64,000 nt of DNA. It comes from CAVOXO01 sp963700425 (lineage in GTDB: Bacteria; Actinomycetota; Acidimicrobiia; Acidimicrobiales; Microtrichaceae). The DNA lies in contig CAVOXO010000007.1 in assembly GCA_963700425.1 (NCBI GenBank), positions 156,706-220,705 on the forward strand. The letters are read 5' to 3'. Below, piece after piece: positions 45,241 through 58,151 of the stretch. Under the pieces are notes generated by a model. It searched no databases, had not been told where the DNA came from, and worked only from the letters and a program-made list of their open reading frames with translations. Position numbers and translations under genes: made by a program. How positions within the stretch are numbered: position 1 is the stretch's first letter; every line of letters begins with the position of its first letter.

Positions 45241-45902
45241 CCCACCGGCGATGTCGGCGCATCGAGAGCATCGGCCGCCGGTATGACCAGGGCACGGCCG
45301 GTGTGGTGCTCCGACGCGTACACGACCCCCACCAGGGCACCCCGGCGGTCGACGACGGCGCCTCCCGACATTCCCTCCGGGGCGTCCGCGGCGAGCGACC
45401 ACGCCACCGGCGGATCTCCGGGCCCGACTCCGCCGCGGCGCTCGACGACGGTCGTGTCGATCCGCCCGTACGCACTGAGAACCGCCACCTCCTGACCCTC
45501 GGTCATCTCGCCCACGTCGTCACGACGTCCACCGGCCTCGCCGACATCGGCGGAGACCCGCGCCACGTCGAGAGCCACCCCCTCCTCCACGGCAGTGGCC
45601 ACGACCTCGCGATCATCGATCCAGACCGTCACCCGGGAACCGCCGTCGACGACGTGGCGGTTGGTGAGCACGGTGCCGTCATCGAGCACCGCGGCCGACC
45701 CCCAGCGACGACCGCCACACACCTCGGTGACCACTCGCACCAGCGGATCGCGGCTGATGGCGCGACCGAGCACCTCGGCCGGCACCTCTGTGGGAGCGCG
45801 CCGCTCGGCCATCTGCTCTCCCATCGCACCGATGGCCACTCCCGACAACGCGCCCACGACGAGACCCAGCCATGCGGTGCGCGCCTCCCAGCCGTCGCGC
45901 AC
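45225..45902 (-). CDS. Membrane-anchored trypsin-like serine protease
   Basis: 225 residues. One helix at about 10-28 (WLGLVVGALSGVAIGAM) then an S1-type domain. Catalytic His in T-N-R-H-V-V, Asp in A-L-D-V-A-R-V and Ser in A-P-E-G-M-S-G-G-A-V are all present in order. No PDZ domain, unlike DegP/HtrA. It acts outside the membrane; target unknown. The C-terminal last 16 bases overlap the gluQ 3' end. Confidence 0.82.
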   Translation of the reverse strand: MRDGWEARTAWLGLVVGALSGVAIGAMGEQMAERRAPTEVPAEVLGRAISRDPLVRVVTEVCGGRRWGSAAVLDDGTVLTNRHVVDGGSRVTVWIDDREVVATAVEEGVALDVARVSADVGEAGGRRDDVGEMTEGQEVAVLSAYGRIDTTVVERRGGVGPGDPPVAWSLAADAPEGMSGGAVVDRRGALVGVVYASEHHTGRALVIPAADALDAPTSPVGQRRC

Positions 45903-45929
45903 CCTTCCATTGATGGCGCACTCTGAGCG

Positions 45930-46926
45930 TCAGGACAAACCGGCTCGGAAAGCCTCCAACAGCGCATCGGCCGCGACGCTGGCTGCGATCTCCCCCGATG
46001 CCACGGCCTTCTCGCTGGCCTCGATCCGGTCGGACACATCGGGGGCGGCCCTGAACGAGTCCAACAACCGGTCACCGATGATCGACCACATCCAACGGAC
46101 CTGTTGGCCTCGGCGCTTGTCGGCCAACTCGCCGGTCGCTTCCAGGCGCTCCCGATGCGTCCGGATCTGGGTCCAGATGTCGTCGAGACCCTCGTTGGTG
46201 AGCGCCGAACACGTCAGCACCGGCGGGGTCCAGGTGGGCGTCACGGCCGCCATCAGGTGCAGGGCGTGTCGGTAGTCGGCCGCAGCGGAGCGGGCCCGCG
46301 GCGACGTTGTCGCCGTCGGCCTTGTTCACCGCCACGCCGTCGGCCAGCTCGAGGATCCCCTTCTTCATCCCCTGGAGCTCGTCGCCCGCGCCCGGCAGCA
46401 TCAGCACGAGGAAGAAGTCGACCATGTCCGCCACGATCGTCTCGGACTGGCCCACCCCGACGGTCTCCACGAGGATCACGTCGAAGCCGGCGGCCTCGCA
46501 CAACACCATGACCTCCCGGGTCGTTCGGGTCACGCCGCCCAGCGTGTGGCCCGCAGGCGAGGGACGGATGAAGGCCCCGGGATCGACCGACAGGCGTTCC
46601 ATCCTGGTCTTGTCGCCCAGGATCGACCCGCCCGTCCGAGAGCTGGTCGGATCCACCGCCAGCACGGCCACCCGATGGCCCTCCGCGGTGAGGTTCGTTC
46701 CGAACTGGTCGATGAAGGTCGACTTCCCGACGCCCGGCACCCCGGTGATGCCCACGCGGTAGGCCGAGCCCTCCAGGTCGGTCAGCTCCGAGATGACCTC
46801 TGCCGCGATCTCCCGGTGGTCGGCACGACGCGATTCGACGAGGGTGATCGTCCGCGACAATCCGGCGCGGTCGCCCGAACGCACCGCCGCGACGTATTCG
46901 GCGGCACCCCACTCGGTCACGGACAC
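45930..46926 (-). CDS. meaB: MeaB: methylmalonyl-CoA mutase-associated GTPase, frame-disrupted once
   Basis: Chaperone GTPase that loads and protects B12-dependent methylmalonyl-CoA mutase. ATG 46926; Walker A G-V-P-G-V-G-K-S-T near residues 60-70; A-V-D-P-T-S-S-R-T-G-G-S-I-L-G-D-K-T-R-M; E-T-V-G-V-G-Q-S-E; and N-K-A-D. A single shift near 46290 after D-N-V-A-A moves to M-A-A-V-T-P-T-W-T-P-P-V-L-T-C-S-A and the family C-terminus. Intact about 330 residues. mutB/mutA lie 3.5 kb away on the same strand. Confidence 0.9.
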
Positions 46927-46960
46927 CGACTCAGGCTATCGACGAGTCCCGAGGGTCCCC

Positions 46961-48714
46961 TCAGCCCACCGGGTCGGGGCGCCCACCCCGGACCAACGTG
47001 CCGGGTCGGGTGCCCGTGTGAGCTCCACCCTCGACGGTCACTCTCCCCGACTTCACCGTGAAGAGATAGCCCGCCGACGCCCTGGACCAGCCGGCGTCCG
47101 CCGGCGGGGAGGTCGTGGACCACCCGGGGAGGGCGGCAGTTCGAGGGTGTCGAGGTCGATCACGTTGAGATCGGCGAGATAGCCCGGCGCCACGACGCCC
47201 CGGTCGAGCCATCCCACGTGGGCGGCGTTGCGGCGGGTGTTGAGGTGCACCATCCGTTCGAGCGGGATCCGATCGGCTGCGTCGCGATCGCGGCACCACA
47301 CCGCCAGTGAGCTGGTGGTGTTGGAGGCGTCGCAGATCGCCCCGCAATGTGCCCCCGCGTCGGAGAGACCCAGGAGGACGTTGGGTGCCGCGAGCATGTC
47401 GGACACGTCGTCGATGTTTCCGCGGGCGAAGTTGAAGAGTGGCAGGTAGATCAGGCGGTGACCACCGTCCTCCAACATGGTGTCGTAGACGACGCCGGCG
47501 GGATCGACCCCGTCTCGTCGCGCCCGTGCCCCCAGGGAGGCGGTGGCGTCGAGGTCGTAGTCGACCGGGTCGGTGAGTTCGAAGAAGGCATCGACGTCGC
47601 CGGTGATCTGGGCGAGGATCCCCGGTTCCAGCTGGTCGACCAGCGCCGCGTGTTCGGCGAGGACGGCGCGGCGCACCTCGTCGGTGCGGAGGCGTGCGAC
47701 CCGTTCGTCGAGTCCGAGAGAGCCGAGCGAGCCCCATCGTGGGGCACAACATGAACGGGTTGGCGGTGACCTCGAGCCCCATCAGCACCCCGATGGGCGG
47801 GGTGCGACCTGGGCCTTCACGTCGTGGCCGTCGGACACCATCGCGTCGACCCAGGCCATCTGCGAGCGCCACCGTTGCGGCGCATGGGCCGCCTGTTGCA
47901 TCGTGAAGCTGAGCGGCCGGCCGGACCGGGCGATGACCTCCTCGAGCAGTGCCAGCTCGGCGTCGAAGTAGTCGTCGTCGTTGGTCTGGTAGAGGTCGGA
48001 GATCAGCTGGATGACGCCCGCTCCGGCGCCGCGCATGGCGGCCGCGATTCCCGACAACTCGGCCGAGGTCGCGCTGAGCGTCGGGATGTGGGCGCCGGCC
48101 GATGTCCGGTGGATCTCGGTGCGTGACGTCGCGAACCCGATGGCTCCGGCCGCCAGACCCTCGGCGACGATGTCGGCCATCGCGGCGATCTCGTCGTCGG
48201 TGGGCGGCTCGGTGTGATCGGCTCCCCTCTCCCCCATGACGTAGGTGCGCACCGCGGAGTGGGGTACGTGGGCCCCTACGTCGACGACTCGGTCCAGCCC
48301 GTCCAGCGCATCGAGATACTCCGGGAACGACTCCCAGTTCCAGGTGAGACCCTCGGCCAGAGCCGTGCCGGGGATGTCTTCGACCCCTTCGAGCAGCGAG
48401 ATCAACCAGTCGTGGCGGTCGGGGGCCGCAGGCGCGAAGCCGACGCCGCAGTTGCCGACCGCCACGGTGGTCACGCCGTGGACCGATGACGGCTCCAGCA
48501 TCGGATCCCACGTCGCCTGGCCGTCGAAATGGGTGTGGATGTCGACGAACCCGGGCGTGACCAGAGCTCCGTCGGCATCGATCTCGCGACGGCCGGAACC
48601 CGAGACGCGCCCCACGTCGGTCACGATGCCGTCGGTCACGGCAACGTCGCCGGTGAACCGTGGCGCCCCCGACCCGTCCACGATCGTTCCACCCCGGATG
48701 ATCAGATCTGCCAT
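46961..48714 (-). CDS. N-acyl-D-amino-acid deacylase/D-aminoacylase-type amidohydrolase, frame-disrupted
   Basis: Metal-dependent amidohydrolase. ATG 48714; A-D-L-I-I-R-G-G-T-I-V-D-G-S, metal motif D-I-H-T-H-F-D-G (about 58-65), G-N-C-G-V-G-F-A-P and the E-G-L-T-W-N-W-E segment. Shifts near 47800, 47680 and 47070. The later part (LGLSDAGAHCGAICDASN, N-P-A-type MVHLNTRRNAAHVGWLDRGVVAPGYLADLNVIDLDTL) supplies the catalytic Asp and C-terminal beta-sandwich, ending SGRVTVEGGAHTGTRPG at 46961. About 580 residues. Substrate may be an N-acyl-D-amino acid or a similar amide. Confidence 0.82.
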
Positions 48715-48786
48715 GGCGTCCCCTTCGACGCCACCATTTGACCACGGCGGCACGGGATCGCGGGACGAAGCTGTCACAATCGAACG

Positions 48787-50459
48787 ATGGCCGAGACCAC
48801 CACCTCGCCCGGCGCTGGTGGCGCCGAGAGCCCGAGCGGCGGCAAGGGCGCGGCGGGCGGCACAGGCGGGGATGGTGACAAGGACGCGCCGAAGGCCGGT
48901 CAATCGACCGGCCCCGACGGCAGCGGCAATGGCGGGGCCGGGTCCGATACCCAGGAGGATCTGACCAAGCCGAAGAACGGCGTCCGGCTCTCGATGGAGG
49001 ACCGCTCGTACATCCGATCGTCGCTGTTCGGACACGGTGATCAGCGGAAGCACGTCTTCCGTTTCTGGATGCTTCTCACGTTGTCGTTGGTGATCGCCAC
49101 GATGGGCCTCACCACGAATTCAGCCGCTGTGGTCATCGGGGCCATGCTGCTGGCACCACTGATGGCGCCCATCCTGGCCACGGCTGCCGGCATCGCCATG
49201 GGCTCGGCCAAGCTCACCTTCAAGGCGGCCCGGACCGTCGTGGCGGCGTCGCTCTACGGCTTCGGCCTCTCGGCGGTGTTGTCGCTGTTGGTACCGGGCG
49301 ATTCGCTGACCCCCGAGGTGCTGTCGCGGACGTCTCCCGACCTCCGCGACCTGGTCGTGGCCATCGCCGCCGGCATCGCCGGCGCCTACGCCACAGCCCG
49401 CCGGGACACCTCTGCCGCGCTCCCGGGCGTCGCGGTTGCCGTCGCTCTCGTTCCGCCGCTGGCTGCCCTCGGCGTCGCGTTCGAGGCCGGGCGGTACGAT
49501 CTCGCCGAAGGCGCCGCCCTGCTGTACGTCACGAACCTCCTCGCCATCACGGCGTCGGGCGTGGCGGTCTTCCTGATCCTCGGGCTCGGTCCCCGGAACC
49601 TCAATGCGTTCAGGCGGATGTGGACCCGATTCGGGGCGGCGAGCGCCCTGGTCGTGGTGATCGGCCTGGGCTTCCTTCTCTTCGGACAGTCGCGGGTGAT
49701 CGCGGAGCGCAACACCCGCCAGACCGTCGCCGAGAACGAGATCGAGAAGTGGTTGATCAACTCTCCCAATCTCGAGATCGACGAGGTGCGCATCGACGGC
49801 CCGGTCATCACTGTCGACCTCACCGGATCGGACGAGCCCCCGCGGATCGACCCTCTCGTCGCCAGCCTCAACGGCGAGCTGGGCGACGTGGAGGTCCGGG
49901 TGAGATGGTCGCAGCGCACCCAGCGGTCGAGCAGCGAGAGGGTGGACCCGGCGGACCTGACGCTGGCCGCGGTGGAGACCGTCGCCGCCGAATGGATCTC
50001 GTCGACGCCGCGAAACACCATCACCGCGGTGCGCATCGACGACGACACCGCGGTGGTGTTCGTGGAGGGGCCCGATACCCCGCCCCAGAGCGCCCGGCTG
50101 GCGGATCTGCTCGACGCCGCCGGAGTACCGCTCGGCGTCGAGGTGCTCTACACCCAGCAGCGTGAACTCTCCGACGAGGAGATCCGCCTCCAGGACCGCG
50201 AGATCGAGATCGGGAACATCGCCGCGGAGTGGGCGGCCACCATCGATCCGAACCTCGACGTGCTCTCCGTCGAGGTCACCGGAAAGGCCGCCGCCGTGAC
50301 GCTGGCCGGCCCACTGGTCTCCGCCGATCCCGCCGAACTCGAGGCGCTTCTGCGGGCCGAGGTCGATCCCGACCTCGGCGTGAGTGCCCAGCTGGTCATC
50401 CGCGTGCCGCTGGAGACCACCACCACGGCAGCTCCGACGATTCCTCCGCCACCGGGCCC

Positions 50460-50463
<4 letters not shown>
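48787..50463 (+). CDS. DUF389 integral membrane protein with long extracytoplasmic part
   Basis: 558 residues. A Gly/Ser/Thr-rich cytoplasmic leader (1-60), the DUF389 core of six or seven helices (about 95-310, N-S-A-A-V-V-I-G-A-M-L-L-A-P-L-M-A-P-I then G-V-A-V-A-V-A-L-V-P-P-L-A), then about 230 residues of repeated beta/alpha modules predicted outside (two BON-like segments, IEKWLINSPNLEIDEVRIDG and IAAEWAATIDPNLDVLSVEVTG) and a Thr/Pro tail. DUF389 function is unknown; a transport or sensing role is plausible. It converges with mutB. Confidence 0.82.
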
Positions 50464-52615
<2,152 letters not shown>

Positions 52616-52619
<4 letters not shown>

Positions 52620-54595
52620 GGTCGCGCTCCTGCCGCGTCGAGCGCGGTCGTGATGACCTCGACGATGTCCACGCCGAGGCTGACGAAGCAGTCGATTCCG
52701 GCGGCCCGGTAGTCGGTCTCGGCATCACCGGGGGCACCGGCGAGAGCCACCCACCCGGCCCCCGCGGCCGTGAGCGCCCGGGCTGTGTCAGCGGCCCGCT
52801 CGGAGTAGGTGGAATCGGATCCGCAGATCACCGCGAGTGGGGTGCCTGCGGCGCGGTAGGCCTCGACCAGCGACGCATCGTCGTCGAATCCGTCGTTCCC
52901 CATGGCGTCGATCCCGCCGGCCTCGAAGAGGTTGGTGGCGAATGCCGCCCGAGCGGTGTGCGACGCAATCGGACCGAGATTGGCCAGGAAGATCGAGGGG
53001 CGACGTCCCTCCTCGCCCAGCAGGCGATCGGAGAGGTCACGCAGGGCTTCGATGTCACCCCCGCGGGGGACGGCCACCAGCGGATCGACCTCTGTGGCCG
53101 GCCCGGTCGGCAACGGCGGTGGGGTCATGGTCGCTCGGATCGCGGCCCGATCGGGCCGGGTGCGCTCGATGGGCGGTTCGTCGAGGAACGGGAACTCGCT
53201 CAGCCCCGTCAGGGGGTCGCGCCGGGTGGCCACCCTTTCGCGTCGAGTGTCGGAGGTGACGGCGACGCGACGTCGCACCGATCCGTCGGCGAGCGTTGCG
53301 GCCATGCCACCTGCGGCTTCGATGGTCACGAACTCGGTCCAGGCGGCGGTGACGAGATCGTCGGTCAGTTGTTCTACGAACCACGACCCCGCCGCGGGGT
53401 CGGCGACCCGTGCCAGGTTGGCCTCCTCGGCCAGCACCAACTGTGTGTTGCGGGCCATCCGTCGAGCAAGCGCGTCGGGAGCACCGAGGGGAGCGTCGAA
53501 GGGTGCGGCGATGATCCGCTGTGCACCCCCGACCGCGGCGGCAAAGCAGCCTGCGGTGACCCGCAGGAGATTCACCCAGACGTCGCGGCCGGCCAAGGCG
53601 GAGGGGTTGGTCCGCACGGTGACGAACAGCGGCGCCAGCGGATCCGCTGCGCCCGATTCCGTCAGCACATGGGCCCAACACACCCGCAGGGCACGAATCT
53701 TGGCGACGGTGGCGTAGATGTCGGAATCGGCCGACAGCACCACCTCGATCGACGCGGCGGCCTGGTCGATGTCGAGCCCCCCGCCCGTGCCGGATGCCCC
53801 TCCGGTGCCGGATGCCGAGTCCGACGGGCTCTCGGGGCCCTGCGCCGCGGCGGTCATCGCTCTCAGATAGGCGACCGACGTCGCCAGCGCGATCCCGAGC
53901 TCCTGGGCCTCCGACGCACCGGCCGCAGCGTATGGAGTGGTGTCGACGGCGGCGGCGGTGAGCCCTGGCGAGTCCACCGAGACGCCCGCGAGCTCCCCGA
54001 GCGCACGGAGGCCTGCGTCGAGACCATGGGGAAGGACACCATGCGCCGCCAGGGTGCCCAGCGGATCGAGACCGAGCGAGCCGCGCCGTTCGGACCGGGC
54101 GACTCCCCGTCGGTCCCAGAGTTCGATGAGCATCGTCGCGGCTGCGGCACCGTGAGCTCCGGCGTCGAGGCGAACCGCCGCCACGTCCAACAGCACGGCG
54201 TCGAGCGCGGCGTCGAGATCGTCGACGCCGCCGATGACCACGCCGTCGACGTCTCCGGCTCCGGCCACATCGACGCAGAGTTCGAGACACGAGGCCCCGC
54301 CCTCGAGATCGTCGAGGCCCTGCCGCGCGGCAACCCGTGGATCGGGGTGATCGATGCGACAGGCGATGTCCCACACGCCATCGCGGTCCGACGAGTCGGC
54401 ACCGGCCGACGTCGTGGGCCGATCAGGCTCTCCCGCAACGTAGAGCGGCTGGATCTCGATGCCGTCGTAGGTGCGGGACACCAGCTTCCGATCGAAGGAG
54501 GCCCCCTTCAGAACGGCCTCGACGAGAGCCAGCCACTCCTCGCGATCGGCGGGGGGGAACGGGGCCGCGAGGGCCTGGGGGGCATCGTTCGTCAC
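52616..54595 (-). CDS. mutA: Methylmalonyl-CoA mutase small subunit
   Basis: 659 residues from GTG 54595. The longer upstream frame includes low-quality sequence and is not used. The fold parallels MutB (R-M-A-R-N-T-Q-L-V-L-A-E-E-A-N-L; D-P-A-A-G-S-W-F-V-E), but the C-terminal B12 domain lacks the D-x-H-x-x-G cobalamin ligand (here S-H-T-A-R-A), as expected for the non-catalytic subunit. Heterodimer partner of MutB. Divergent from the GAF-like gene. Confidence 0.94.
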
Positions 54596-54792
54596 GGTTG
54601 TCTCCGCCTCGGACTCCCGGAAGACGGCTTCCGTGGCGTCTGGTCTCTCACCGCCGAATCTACCGGAGGGCCTCGCCCGGGGCCGAAACCGGAGGTGTCG
54701 GGTCACCATCAGAACTTCCGAAGAATGTCTCAGGCCGTCGCGCCCGCGCTCCGATCACATCGAGGTATGGCAGACCACTTCCCCCCTTCACG

Positions 54793-55287
54793 ATGGGACC
54801 GCACGTGACCGATTCGACGACGTCGCGGACACCGCAGTCCGCTCGAACGGCCGGCGTGGTCGTGGCCGACAACCTGGCGCGCATCGGCGTCTCGCTGGGT
54901 TGCGAGCGCGTGGAGCTGTACGGATTGACCCCCGACGACACCGCCCGGCTCGACGCCTGGTGGGCGAGTCTCGATCACCCGAGCCCGTCGATTCCCCCCA
55001 ACACCGAAGAGATTCCGCTGGCCTGGTTTCCCTGGGATCTAGGAAACGTGTTCTCGCTCCACTACCTGTTCGTCCGCAACGCCGAGGGACTTCCCTCCCA
55101 CCCCAACGATCCCCTCCAGGTCGGCGACCTCGGTTTCGCCTCGGTCCTGCACGTCGCGATTTCGCCCGATCGGACCCCACGGGGAGCGCTCTGTTGTTAC
55201 TGGCGCGACGAACGGACCCTCCCCGGCGACTGGTCGTGGTCAGGTGTCGTCGAGCTCGGTCTCGACGCGCTCGACCGCATCGGCTGA
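54793..55287 (+). CDS. GAF-like protein, unknown
   Basis: 164 residues from ATG 54793 (GTG 54805 also fits). The pattern GVVVADNLARIGVSLGCERVELYGL, a middle strand and loop ending S-L-H-Y-L-F-V-R, then ISPDRTPRGALCCYWRDERTL and the helix VVELGLDALDRIG is like a truncated GAF domain. No fused effector. The gene is convergent with the AI-2E-type transporter, whose stop lies inside its 3' end (48-base overlap). Function unknown. Confidence 0.65.
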   Translation: MGPHVTDSTTSRTPQSARTAGVVVADNLARIGVSLGCERVELYGLTPDDTARLDAWWASLDHPSPSIPPNTEEIPLAWFPWDLGNVFSLHYLFVRNAEGLPSHPNDPLQVGDLGFASVLHVAISPDRTPRGALCCYWRDERTLPGDWSWSGVVELGLDALDRIG

Positions 55288-56436
55288 CTTCCGGTGGGCG
55301 CCCCCGGGGCGCCTCGCCTCGAATGCCTCGAGTTCCTCGATGTCGTGTCGTTCGAGATAGGTCGACGCGAATGCCTGGATGATGGCCGCGGCGGGCAACG
55401 CCAACAGGGTGCCGATCGGACCGAGGATGCTGCCCCCCGCGATCACCGCGCCGAACCCGACGGCGGGGTGGATCTCCATGGTCTCGGCGGTGATCCGTGG
55501 AGCGAAGAAGTAGTTCTCGATCTGTTGGTATCCGATGACGAAAGCGAGAACCCACAGGGCGCTGACAGGGCGATCGATCAGCGCGATCACCAACGGGACG
55601 AGGCCACCGATGTACGTGCCCACCACCGGGATGAACTGGCTGATGACCCCCAGCCAGAGCGCGAGTGGCACCGGCGACGGTACGCCGATGATGGCGAAGG
55701 CGATGCTGGCGGCGACGGAGGCCAACGCGGCGAGCAACGCGCGGGAATAGAGGTAGCTGCCGGTCTTGTGGATGGCCAGCTCCCACAGGGTGAGAACGAC
55801 GCGCTGGCGCCGCGGCGGCAGGACCGAGCACACGCTTCGGCGCAGTTTCGGTCCGTCGGCGGTGAGATAGAAGGCGAACAGCCCCACGGTGAACGTCTGG
55901 AAGACGACCGAGAGCACCGATCCGGTGACCGACACGACACGCCCGCCCACGTCTCCCGCGGCCTTGGCGACGTCGCCTTGATACGACCGCACCTGATCGA
56001 TGATCTGGTCGGTGGTGATGTTGGCGTCGAAGCGACGGTTCGCCCAGTCGGTGGCGGTCTCGATCTTGCCGGGGAGGTCGTCGACGAGAGTCCGCACCTG
56101 ATCGATCACCAGGCCGCTCATGAGCCAGACGAAGAGCCCGAGCGTGATGAGCAGGCCGACGAAGACCAGCCCGGTCGCCGCACCGCGGCGCAGTCCCTTC
56201 GATTCGAACCAATCGGCAGCAGGCTCGACTGCGAACGACACGAAGAACGCCACCAGCACCATCACCAGCAGATCGCGGACGGCGACGAGCATGCTCTCGG
56301 CGAGCTGGAACAGCCCCACCGAGACGAGAACGGTGATGACGGCCCGGAGAAACCACTTCGGAGGTCGGCGTTCGGCCCAGTTGAACTCCATGTTGACGTC
56401 GTCGATCTCGTCGGGGATATCGGAGACGGACGTCAC
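55240..56436 (-). CDS. AI-2E-family transporter
   Basis: 398 residues, about eight helices. The C-terminal region with S-Q-F-I-P-V-V-G-T-Y-I-G-G-L-V-P and the late G-P-I-G-T-L-L-A-L-P-A-A-A segment is diagnostic of the AI-2E/UPF0118 exporter family, members of which may move autoinducers or ions; the family name is not evidence of AI-2 here. GTG 56436 follows a GGAAGGG-like site. The C-terminal tail is cytoplasmic and charged. Confidence 0.88.
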   Translation of the reverse strand: MTSVSDIPDEIDDVNMEFNWAERRPPKWFLRAVITVLVSVGLFQLAESMLVAVRDLLVMVLVAFFVSFAVEPAADWFESKGLRRGAATGLVFVGLLITLGLFVWLMSGLVIDQVRTLVDDLPGKIETATDWANRRFDANITTDQIIDQVRSYQGDVAKAAGDVGGRVVSVTGSVLSVVFQTFTVGLFAFYLTADGPKLRRSVCSVLPPRRQRVVLTLWELAIHKTGSYLYSRALLAALASVAASIAFAIIGVPSPVPLALWLGVISQFIPVVGTYIGGLVPLVIALIDRPVSALWVLAFVIGYQQIENYFFAPRITAETMEIHPAVGFGAVIAGGSILGPIGTLLALPAAAIIQAFASTYLERHDIEELEAFEARRPGGAHRKSADAVERVETELDDT

Positions 56437-56544
56437 CTGCTCACCCTTCCACGCATGGTGTCGCTGGTGGTGGATTCGGGCTGCGATCGCTGACGGCAAC
56501 GCTCAGCCGCCGACGTTCAGCCACCGAACACCAACCACCGATAC

Positions 56545-57258
56545 TCAGCCACCGAACATCATGAGCCACTGCTCGACACTCGACGGGCGGAACACCACGT
56601 TGTGGAGCCGGGTGTCGGCCATCGAGGCCGACGGATCGGCCGAGTACTGGTGTCCGGGGAAGAGAGTGGCATCGTCGGGCACCTTGGCGAGCCGCTGGGT
56701 CAGTGAGTAGTAGAGCTGTTCGGGATCCCCGCCGGGAAGGTCCGTTCGTCCACAACCGTCGAGGAAGAGCGTGTCCCCGGCGACGAGAGCGTCGTCCACC
56801 AGGAAGCACTGGCTTCCGGGAGTGTGGCCCGGCGTGTGGATCAGCTCCACGGGAATGCTTCCCACCGTCACGATGTCGCCGGGGTCGTGAGCGACGAGAT
56901 CGGTCGGCTCGAGGTCGGTGACCTTGAGGACCCATTCGGTCTCAGCGGACTGCACATGGATGGGCATCGGGGTGCGGGAGATGAGCTCCTGCACGCCCTC
57001 GATCTGGAATCCCATCATGTTCCCGCCGCAATGGTCGGCGTGGTAGTGGGTGACCAGCGCTCCGGTGATCGCCATGCCGTCGGCCTCGGCGATCGACGAG
57101 ATCCCCTCGACGTCGTAGGCAGGGTCGACGACCAGGGCCTCTCCGGTCTCGGTGTCGCCGATGAGGTAGGTGAAGTTCACCATCTGTGAGGCGATGGGAT
57201 CGGTGGTCGCGAAATCGCGGCCCGACAGGAGTTGGCGGAAGTAGAGACGGTCGGCCAT
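56545..57258 (-). CDS. MBL-fold hydrolase (glyoxalase II-like)
   Basis: 237 residues from ATG 57258. Metal motif T-H-Y-H-A-D-H (about 74-80), then H-T-P-G-H-T-P-G-S, G-D-T-L-F-L-D-G-C-G-R-T-D and F-P-G-H-Q-Y. The D-G-C-G-R-T-D stretch is shared with hydroxyacylglutathione hydrolases and persulfide dioxygenases; the first residues (LLSGRDFATTDP) fit the latter as well. Thiol partner would be mycothiol in this group. It lies 4 bases downstream of the PaaX-type regulator stop, so co-transcribed. Confidence 0.87.
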   Translation of the reverse strand: MADRLYFRQLLSGRDFATTDPIASQMVNFTYLIGDTETGEALVVDPAYDVEGISSIAEADGMAITGALVTHYHADHCGGNMMGFQIEGVQELISRTPMPIHVQSAETEWVLKVTDLEPTDLVAHDPGDIVTVGSIPVELIHTPGHTPGSQCFLVDDALVAGDTLFLDGCGRTDLPGGDPEQLYYSLTQRLAKVPDDATLFPGHQYSADPSASMADTRLHNVVFRPSSVEQWLMMFGG

Positions 57259-57262
57259 GGGG

Positions 57263-58084
57263 TCAGTCTCGCGGTCGGGGATCACGCGCGGCGAACCATT
57301 CGGCGAGGGCGCTCTGATAGTCGAGGTAGAAGCGGTCGAAGTCGGCCCGAAGTGCCACCCCGGAACTGTCGCCCGCCAGAAGTTCGCTCGGAAGCAGGGG
57401 ATCCGCCTGGAAGTGGCGCAGAACGGCCGCGGCGCAGACGAAGCCCTCGGCGAGAGCGGCGCGGGTCGGACCGGAACGAAGCGGTTCACCGAGACGTTCC
57501 ATCTCGGCGACGAGCGTGCGTGCCTGGCGGTCCCAGGTCTCCAGATCCCACAACGACGCCGCGAGCTCGGCCGACGGCCCGGCGGGGCGCGCGGAGAAGA
57601 ACGCACACTGCGCCTCAGCCACCGACCGCGACTCGCCGGGACTCCCCGTCGGCAGGTTGTCGGGACGGAGCCACACGCCGTCGCGTTGCTCGGCGAACCG
57701 GAGCCGTCCCATGGCCTGACGCAGTGCGGCGCGTTCGGACGCCGGTCGGGAATCCGCCGTGACGACGGCCATGGCCCACTCCCCCGACCACGGTCGGGTC
57801 GCGGCGTCGCGGCTCTCGCGCTGACGCTGCTGACGAGCGACGAGCGACGGCCCCAACCGGTACCAGCCTTTACCTTCGGCGTGGATCTCGGCCCGCTCGG
57901 TCATCCGGGTCACCGCAGTGCGGACCGTCCCTTCGGCGATACCGAAGAGGTCGGCGGCGATGACGAGCCTCCGGATGGGCAGTCGGGGAGGCTCCGTGCC
58001 CAACAGCGTCGACAGAACCACCGAACGGGCACTCAGGGTGCGAACCTCGCTCGAGGAGGGGTGGGTGGAATCGGGGTCGATCAC
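57263..58084 (-). CDS. PaaX-family transcriptional regulator
   Basis: 273 residues. A winged-helix N-terminus (about 20-85, with R-L-P-I-R-R-L-V-I-A-A-D-L-F-G-I-A-E-G-T-V-R-T-A-V-T-R-M and the wing G-K-G-W-Y-R-L-G), then the PaaX central and C-terminal domains with W-x-M-A-V-V and the L-R-P-D-N-L sequence. PaaX proteins repress phenylacetate and related genes and are released by an aryl- or acyl-CoA. No paa genes are here; the divergent desaturase and the co-directional MBL gene are the likely targets. Confidence 0.87.
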   Translation of the reverse strand: MIDPDSTHPSSSEVRTLSARSVVLSTLLGTEPPRLPIRRLVIAADLFGIAEGTVRTAVTRMTERAEIHAEGKGWYRLGPSLVARQQRQRESRDAATRPWSGEWAMAVVTADSRPASERAALRQAMGRLRFAEQRDGVWLRPDNLPTGSPGESRSVAEAQCAFFSARPAGPSAELAASLWDLETWDRQARTLVAEMERLGEPLRSGPTRAALAEGFVCAAAVLRHFQADPLLPSELLAGDSSGVALRADFDRFYLDYQSALAEWFAARDPRPRD

Positions 58085-58151
58085 CGTCTGATGTTACAAT
58101 CTCGACGACAGGTGTCTGGACGCGAGTAACGCAACGCCCTAGTCTGATGTC
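58085..58151. promoter_or_regulatory. Divergent promoter region of paaX-type and desaturase genes
   Basis: The 67 bases between the two starts are less GC-rich than their surroundings and contain the direct repeat TCTGATGT (58087-58094 and 58143-58150) next to each start codon, and a GTTAC ... GTAAC pair. The region must hold both promoters and is the natural binding site for the PaaX-type regulator, but no known PaaX box is evident. Confidence 0.35.

Noticed and set aside
55294..56493. 399-codon open frame on the plus strand
   Set aside because: Antisense to the AI-2E-type transporter, rich in His/Asp/Glu, with no fold signals.
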